From: Polynucleobacter sp. 30F-ANTBAC
GTDB lineage: Bacteria; Pseudomonadota; Gammaproteobacteria; Burkholderiales; Burkholderiaceae
Reading direction: 5' to 3'
Length of the DNA: 64,000 bases
NCBI RefSeq assembly: GCF_018882385.1
Contig: NZ_JACVON010000001.1
Coordinates: forward strand, 976,942 to 1,040,941
The position numbers and the translations under genes were made by a program. The notes beneath the pieces are model-generated. The model was not told where the DNA came from and did not search any database. It saw nothing but the letters and a program-made list of their open reading frames with translations. Shown one piece after another: positions 59,651 through 64,000 of this stretch (position 1 is the stretch's first letter; each line of letters opens with the position of its first letter).

Positions 59651-60961
59651 TTAGTCACCGCCGCGCATGAACTGAACTTGGAACATACGTGGTGGGTTCA
59701 ACTTAGGATCAACCTGACCTTTGAATTGACCTGTTGTGCAATGCTTAGCTTGCAAGTCAACCATTGAGAATGAATCGTCGATCGGAATACCTGAACCTTT
59801 GTTCACAGGTAAATGTGAGTCTGGATGTGACTTACCAATTGTGAATGTCTTCCAGATTTCACCTTTCTTATCGTAGATCACGCTACGGTTAATCGTGTTT
59901 GCTTGTGCGTCGATGTAAAGTAAACGCTTGCTGATTGGGCTTGGATCAACTGGTGAACCTTCCACAACAAACACTTTACGTAACTGCCAAGTGATGTTTT
60001 GGAAACACTTACCTTGACCACCAAAATCAACATACTTGAAGCCGTCTTTTTCAACAGGCATATCTTCTGCTAATTTCAATTGGTTATGGTAGTAGTAAGG
60101 CATCAACACGTTCTTAGTTGCTATAAACTTCCACTTGTATGCTGATAAGCGATCGTTGTAACCCTCAAAGTCTTGAATCATCAAGTCAGCACCCAAGAAT
60201 GAGTCAGTTACTTGACCAGTTGCCAAACGACGTACACGACGTTGGAAACCTAAATACAAATATGCATCATCTGCTTTTGTATCGTCTTCGTAACGTTGAA
60301 TCAATAACTGAGTACCCTTCAAATCTTGTGGCTCCATGATGTTCATGTAAATACCACGGAACAACTTAGATGGGTTTGGAGTTACTTCTGGTTTTGGCTC
60401 ATGTTCAATACGATGTGTAAAGTTCAAGAAGTGAAGATTTAACTTCAATGTCTTCTCAAGCTGACCTGTTGTCATGTTGCGATATTTCCAGTAGAAAGGA
60501 TAAATCGCAGCGTTATCACCCCAGTTCACGCCGTACTTGTAGTTCCACATAACCTTTTCACCGGCACGTGGATCTGCAGCTGATGGCTCTTCCAAGAATG
60601 GACGACCTGCAACAAAGCCTTCGATTTCACCTGGTTTTGCACCAAGCTTCGTCTTATTCATGTTGGCACGTGATGCCTCAACATAAGCCTTGTTCATATC
60701 GAAAGAAGTTGTTTTAGCAACAGGCACTTCCAACCAACCGCGTTTGATCATGTCAAACAAAGCTGGGTCGATCGCATCTTTGAACTGATCAACGTTCTTA
60801 GCACTAACAACAGTACCTTCAGTCAAACCAGCAACTGTTGGAACACCACTCTTATATGGGAAGAATGATTTTTCTAAATCGGCTTCTGTTGCTGCTGTTG
60901 CCATACCAACCGCACCAGCGGTTAGTAGAGCAACAAATATTGCGGAAAATTTTGTTTTCAT
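59651..60961 (-). CDS. DUF1329 periplasmic/outer-membrane protein
   Basis: A 436-residue DUF1329 protein with a signal peptide ending at ATA-A (about residue 24). The family has a lipoprotein-receptor-like beta fold and usually travels with DUF1302 and an RND/MMPL transporter. Visible stretches include ADLEKSFFPYKSGVPTVAGL, GRPFLEEPSAADPRAGEKVM, DDAYLYLGFQRRVRRLATGQ and KRLLYIDAQANTINRSVIYD. It follows the DUF1302 gene by 18 bases. A role in moving hydrophobic molecules between membranes is proposed for such sets; the substrate here is unknown. Confidence 0.88.
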   Translation of the reverse strand: MKTKFSAIFVALLTAGAVGMATAATEADLEKSFFPYKSGVPTVAGLTEGTVVSAKNVDQFKDAIDPALFDMIKRGWLEVPVAKTTSFDMNKAYVEASRANMNKTKLGAKPGEIEGFVAGRPFLEEPSAADPRAGEKVMWNYKYGVNWGDNAAIYPFYWKYRNMTTGQLEKTLKLNLHFLNFTHRIEHEPKPEVTPNPSKLFRGIYMNIMEPQDLKGTQLLIQRYEDDTKADDAYLYLGFQRRVRRLATGQVTDSFLGADLMIQDFEGYNDRLSAYKWKFIATKNVLMPYYYHNQLKLAEDMPVEKDGFKYVDFGGQGKCFQNITWQLRKVFVVEGSPVDPSPISKRLLYIDAQANTINRSVIYDKKGEIWKTFTIGKSHPDSHLPVNKGSGIPIDDSFSMVDLQAKHCTTGQFKGQVDPKLNPPRMFQVQFMRGGD

Positions 60962-60979
60962 TATTAATTAACTCCTAAA

Positions 60980-63094
60980 TTAAAACTTGTAACGCATTGT
61001 TGCGAAGATCTCGTTCTGACCAAACGCTGTACCAATCGGACCAGCACGGAAGCGGCCTAGAGGCTCTGAGTTGCTTAAGCCTGTTGTTTGACCAACGCCT
61101 TGACCAATTGATGTGTATGGGTCAAATGGGTTGGCATTTCTTGCATCATCAAACTGATGTTGCTGTTGGCTTGGGCCAAACTTGTAGTTTGCACCAAACT
61201 TGAACTTCAAGTTATCCGTTGCTGACCACTCAACTGCAGGAGCAGCTACGTTTGCACCAGCACGGAAGTCACGAGCAAAAATGATTTCTGGGCTCAAACG
61301 GTCGTTCATCAAGAAAGCCTTCATCAAGAGAGTTGCAATGACGTTGTCTTTCCAGTCAGGCATACCATATTGTCCATATAAACCTTGATACAGCTGATGA
61401 TCGAAAATATGCTGATAGAACATTTGCCCTGAGAACAACACAGTTCGCTCTGTACTAATGAACGGAACGAATGTTGGACGGTCAAAACCAATCACAGAAC
61501 GCCATACATTGTTTTTAGAGTACAACTCTGGACGAGAGGTATTAGCAAACTCTTCACCACTTGTATAAGCACCCTCTAAGCGCATTGCGGCACCAAGAGA
61601 CTCAACTTGGAAGTCCATAGAACCGCCCAGCAAGTTAACACGAGGATAAACCACATCAAATGCAATCAAGTAAGGATTGCTTGCTTGATAAGCACCTGTA
61701 AACGCATTGGTTGCACCCTTGCCACCACGCAATGACGGCAACTGTGAACGATAGGTTAATGCGTTCAAAGAGAAACTCAAACCATCTTGGGTAACACCTT
61801 CAAACTTCATACCCAATTGTGTGTTGTCCAAACTCCAGTTAGGCAAATCTACGTTACGAATACCAATCACACCTGGGCCAAAGTTAGTTGCTAAACCACC
61901 GTAGCCTTGTCCAAGAGGACCCCCTGCACCCATTGTGCCCATTCCAGTTAATGGATTGTTACCTGTTGTAAAACCAGCAGCTGCAAAGTTAGCTACAGTA
62001 CAACCGTTATCCCAACAGTTTGACATGGCGCGGAAGAAATTGCCGGCATCCAAAATGCTATTCGGTGTACCACCTTGACCTAAATTATTTGGACGGAATT
62101 TATCAAAGTTCCATACAACTGATAAGTTACGGTCTTGCATGGATTCACTGCCGCCCATGCGGTATTCCGCTTGAGCGATCCACATTGGAATACGGATATC
62201 TTGCAACTCGTCATAGATGTTATTACGAGAGTAATCAACTGGGTTGATCACATCAAGAACACGGAACAAGTCAGTACGACCCCAAACAACTTGTTGTTTA
62301 CCAACTTTCAAGAAAGTACTTTGGCCAGCATCCATGCCAAATGTTTTTGTAACATAAGCTTCACGGATGAAGTCGAGACGATCATTGAACTCTGGCATGG
62401 CCAATTCAGATTTCTTCTTGTCGCCATAGCCACCAAAGTCTTTACAACCACGAGAATCATAATCACAAGGGCGAACTGGAACTGCTAAGCCAACACCACC
62501 AGTTTGATTAGAGTTATTCCAACCAGCACCAAGAATTTGAAGACCGGAATTTTGATTCCATGGTGCGTATGAAGTTCCTCCTGGTATTACACCATTATTT
62601 ACAAAAGTATTGGTGGGTTGGGCTCCAGCGAGAGCCTGTGCCAGCGTTGAACCTATGCCGCCGCCATAAGGGACCATTGCAGTTGCGTATGGGCCTAAAC
62701 CTGGAGCACCCAAAACATTTGTTAGTACATAGTCAGCGCCAGGTCCAGAGGCATTACCCATCTGAACAGCGCCACCAGCATTCTTACCGAATTCTTTATC
62801 GTTGATGTCATAAACACCATCATATGTGCCGCGCAAGATACCGCGGAATCTCCAACCGTCATTGAGGTTCTTTGACATCTCTGATTGAAGAGTATTACGG
62901 AATTTGGATACGCCAACGCTTTCACGTTTCGCTGTGTGATTCTCATAGAACAGGTCAGCCTGCCATGGATCACCACTTGTAATGCCCATATCTGGCAAAT
63001 TTTGTGCAACAGCACTTGCGCTAGATACCACTAATACAGCAGCAAGGGCTATCGCCTTTGGCTGAATAGCTTTGCGCCATTTTTGGTTATTCAT
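60980..63094 (-). CDS. DUF1302 outer-membrane protein
   Basis: A 704-residue DUF1302 protein, predicted outer-membrane beta barrel. The signal peptide (AIALAAVLVVSSASAVAQ) ends near residue 31. Strand-like features include WRFRGILRGTYDGVYDIND, FLKVGKQQVVWGRTDLFRVL and PVDYSRNNIYDELQDIRIPM; the last residue is Phe (FATMRYKF). The frame begins ten codons earlier, but ATG at 63094 has GGAGAGAG upstream. It is followed by the DUF1329 gene, its usual partner. Confidence 0.88.
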   Translation of the reverse strand: MNNQKWRKAIQPKAIALAAVLVVSSASAVAQNLPDMGITSGDPWQADLFYENHTAKRESVGVSKFRNTLQSEMSKNLNDGWRFRGILRGTYDGVYDINDKEFGKNAGGAVQMGNASGPGADYVLTNVLGAPGLGPYATAMVPYGGGIGSTLAQALAGAQPTNTFVNNGVIPGGTSYAPWNQNSGLQILGAGWNNSNQTGGVGLAVPVRPCDYDSRGCKDFGGYGDKKKSELAMPEFNDRLDFIREAYVTKTFGMDAGQSTFLKVGKQQVVWGRTDLFRVLDVINPVDYSRNNIYDELQDIRIPMWIAQAEYRMGGSESMQDRNLSVVWNFDKFRPNNLGQGGTPNSILDAGNFFRAMSNCWDNGCTVANFAAAGFTTGNNPLTGMGTMGAGGPLGQGYGGLATNFGPGVIGIRNVDLPNWSLDNTQLGMKFEGVTQDGLSFSLNALTYRSQLPSLRGGKGATNAFTGAYQASNPYLIAFDVVYPRVNLLGGSMDFQVESLGAAMRLEGAYTSGEEFANTSRPELYSKNNVWRSVIGFDRPTFVPFISTERTVLFSGQMFYQHIFDHQLYQGLYGQYGMPDWKDNVIATLLMKAFLMNDRLSPEIIFARDFRAGANVAAPAVEWSATDNLKFKFGANYKFGPSQQQHQFDDARNANPFDPYTSIGQGVGQTTGLSNSEPLGRFRAGPIGTAFGQNEIFATMRYKF

Positions 63095-63169
63095 AAACTC
63101 TCTCCTTAACGAACTTGCTATCACTTTTAATCAAAAAAACCTGTACTTATTACCGTTAAAATACTGCAT

Positions 63170-63230
63170 TCTCGAGATTTTTTATCTAGGAACTTTCCCG
63201 ATTAGTAAAACCCCTAATAAAATCTCGAGA
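63170..63230. repeat. Long inverted repeat between RND and DUF1302 genes
   Basis: TCTCGAGATTTT (63170-63181) and AAAATCTCGAGA (63219-63230) form a perfect 12-base stem; the 37-base loop contains a smaller ATTAG/CTAAT stem. It lies six bases after the RND stop, so it may attenuate or process the polycistronic message and set the ratio of transporter to barrel protein. Confidence 0.65.
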
Positions 63231-63235
63231 TATTG

Positions 63236-64000
63236 TTAAGAATTCTGTAAGATTCCGTCCTGATCACGATGTGCACCTGTGATGAACTTCGGTTTAAATG
63301 CCATCACCCAAGCAGGTACCAAAAGTACTGCAGCAACAGCATTCAAGGCCAACATCACTGTTAATAGAAGTGCCGCGTCTGATTGGAAGCGAAGATCAGA
63401 GAAGATCACCCACATAATCACACCAGCAATCAACGTTGCAGCCGTAAAGCCCACTGCCAAACCAGTTGTGCTTAACGCACGTAAAACTGATTCACGAAGA
63501 TCACGAGTCTCCTCGTACTCTTCACGGATACGGTCCATGATGTAAACGGCATAGTCGATACCAACCCCGACGCCCACAGCAATCACAGGAATCGTGTTCA
63601 CGCTAATACCAATGTTCATGAAACCCATGTAACCGTAAGTCAAAATCGTTGCATACAACATTGGCAACACCATCAACCAACCGGCGTGAAGTGACTCGTA
63701 ATAGAACATCACGAAAATGAAGGCCATGATCATCACAACCGGCGTAATGATCATCGTATCAACGAAGTTCTCTTCGTCGATCGCAGCGCTCACACCGATA
63801 ATGCCGCCACCTAACAAAAGCTCAAAGTTTTCAACTGTGCCATTAATCTCTTTAACCAATTGCTTAGAGTTCGTCACAATGCGCTCAAGTGTTGTTGCTT
63901 GGTGATCTTTATAGAAGAATGCTAAAACAGCATCGGTACCTTGTGGGTTCATAAACTCTTTCATAGCACCTGGAATCGGGCTAGAGAGTTCATAAGCGGA
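63236..64000 (-). CDS. RND/MMPL-family transporter, C-terminal part (5' end outside window)
   Basis: The frame is open to the right edge; the visible 254 residues are the C-terminal part of an RND superfamily permease of the MMPL type. Five hydrophobic helices are seen (PVVMIMAFIFVMFYYES, WLMVLPMLYATILTYGYM, TIPVIAVGVGVGIDYAVYIM, a fourth around GLAVGFTAATLIAGVIMWVI and AVAAVLLVPAWVMAF). GVGIDYAVYIMDRIREEYEE is the typical helix with the charged proton-relay region. It precedes the DUF1302 and DUF1329 genes on the same strand, a common transporter set for hydrophobic compounds. Confidence 0.9.
   Translation of the reverse strand, partial: SAYELSSPIPGAMKEFMNPQGTDAVLAFFYKDHQATTLERIVTNSKQLVKEINGTVENFELLLGGGIIGVSAAIDEENFVDTMIITPVVMIMAFIFVMFYYESLHAGWLMVLPMLYATILTYGYMGFMNIGISVNTIPVIAVGVGVGIDYAVYIMDRIREEYEETRDLRESVLRALSTTGLAVGFTAATLIAGVIMWVIFSDLRFQSDAALLLTVMLALNAVAAVLLVPAWVMAFKPKFITGAHRDQDGILQNS

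Noticed and set aside
1..64000. CRISPR arrays, rRNA, tRNA genes and insertion sequences
   Set aside because: No regularly spaced repeats, rRNA-like segments, tRNA cloverleaf or transposase gene were seen while reading both strands; a tRNA search program was not available.

Overview
The window is compact, AT-rich bacterial DNA with very short intergenic spaces. Its gene order matches a low-GC betaproteobacterium of the Burkholderiales. A Polynucleobacter-like organism is the best guess, from the secA-dciA-lpxC-ftsZ...mraZ arrangement, Coq7, a Burkholderia-type trimeric porin, Bug-family binding proteins and an rpe-trpEGDC cluster. No rRNA, tRNA, CRISPR array or insertion sequence was seen.

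Layout. 1-1413 holds two minus-strand envelope proteins, one with a PDZ domain and cut by the window edge. 1502-2962 is coaE-zapD. 2987-8350 is secA-argJ-ATPase-mutT on the minus strand. A DciA-like gene diverges from secA through overlapping start codons. 8896-27881 is a complete, mostly overlapping division and cell-wall (dcw) cluster read leftward from a strong promoter with three MraZ repeats: mraZ, rsmH, ftsL, ftsI, murE, murF, mraY, murD, ftsW, murG, murC, ddl, ftsQ, ftsA, ftsZ, peroxiredoxin, lpxC. 28076-35434 carries coq7, a porin and the biotin genes. bioB diverges from a Bug-type binding protein that is translationally coupled to bioA-bioF-bioD. 35420-43400 holds acyl-CoA metabolism genes (fadD, enoyl-CoA hydratase, paaG-like), an M20 hydrolase, mltA, a 41-residue membrane protein, vapBC and apaG. 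43459-48143 is rpe-trpE-trpG-trpD-trpC.

From 48156 to the right edge lies an aromatic-degradation region. A sigma-54 activator of the DmpR/MopR class (dmpR), with phenol-pocket and zinc residues at the expected spacing, lies just upstream of a phenol hydroxylase operon. That operon contains only the L, N and O subunits; the usual K, M (effector) and P (reductase) genes are absent. Its promoter is a textbook -24/-12 element with two upstream palindromes. A terminator separates it from a meta-cleavage segment: catechol 2,3-dioxygenase, an SDR-fold protein without the catalytic Lys, a fused two-domain tautomerase, a hydratase/decarboxylase and a SnoaL-like protein. A second two-domain tautomerase diverges from a TetR gene with a 9+4+9 operator. 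On the other side of dmpR are DUF1329 and DUF1302 envelope proteins and the C-terminal end of an RND/MMPL transporter, a set often linked to uptake or export of hydrophobic compounds.

Together the right-hand genes predict sensing of phenol-like compounds, hydroxylation to catechol and extradiol ring cleavage. Several obligatory partners must be encoded elsewhere or be missing. The most interesting points are the incomplete phenol hydroxylase with its TTACAA-type enhancer sites (one also upstream of dmpR), the Bug protein inside the biotin operon, the degenerate SDR, and a short 70% GC patch inside rsmH.
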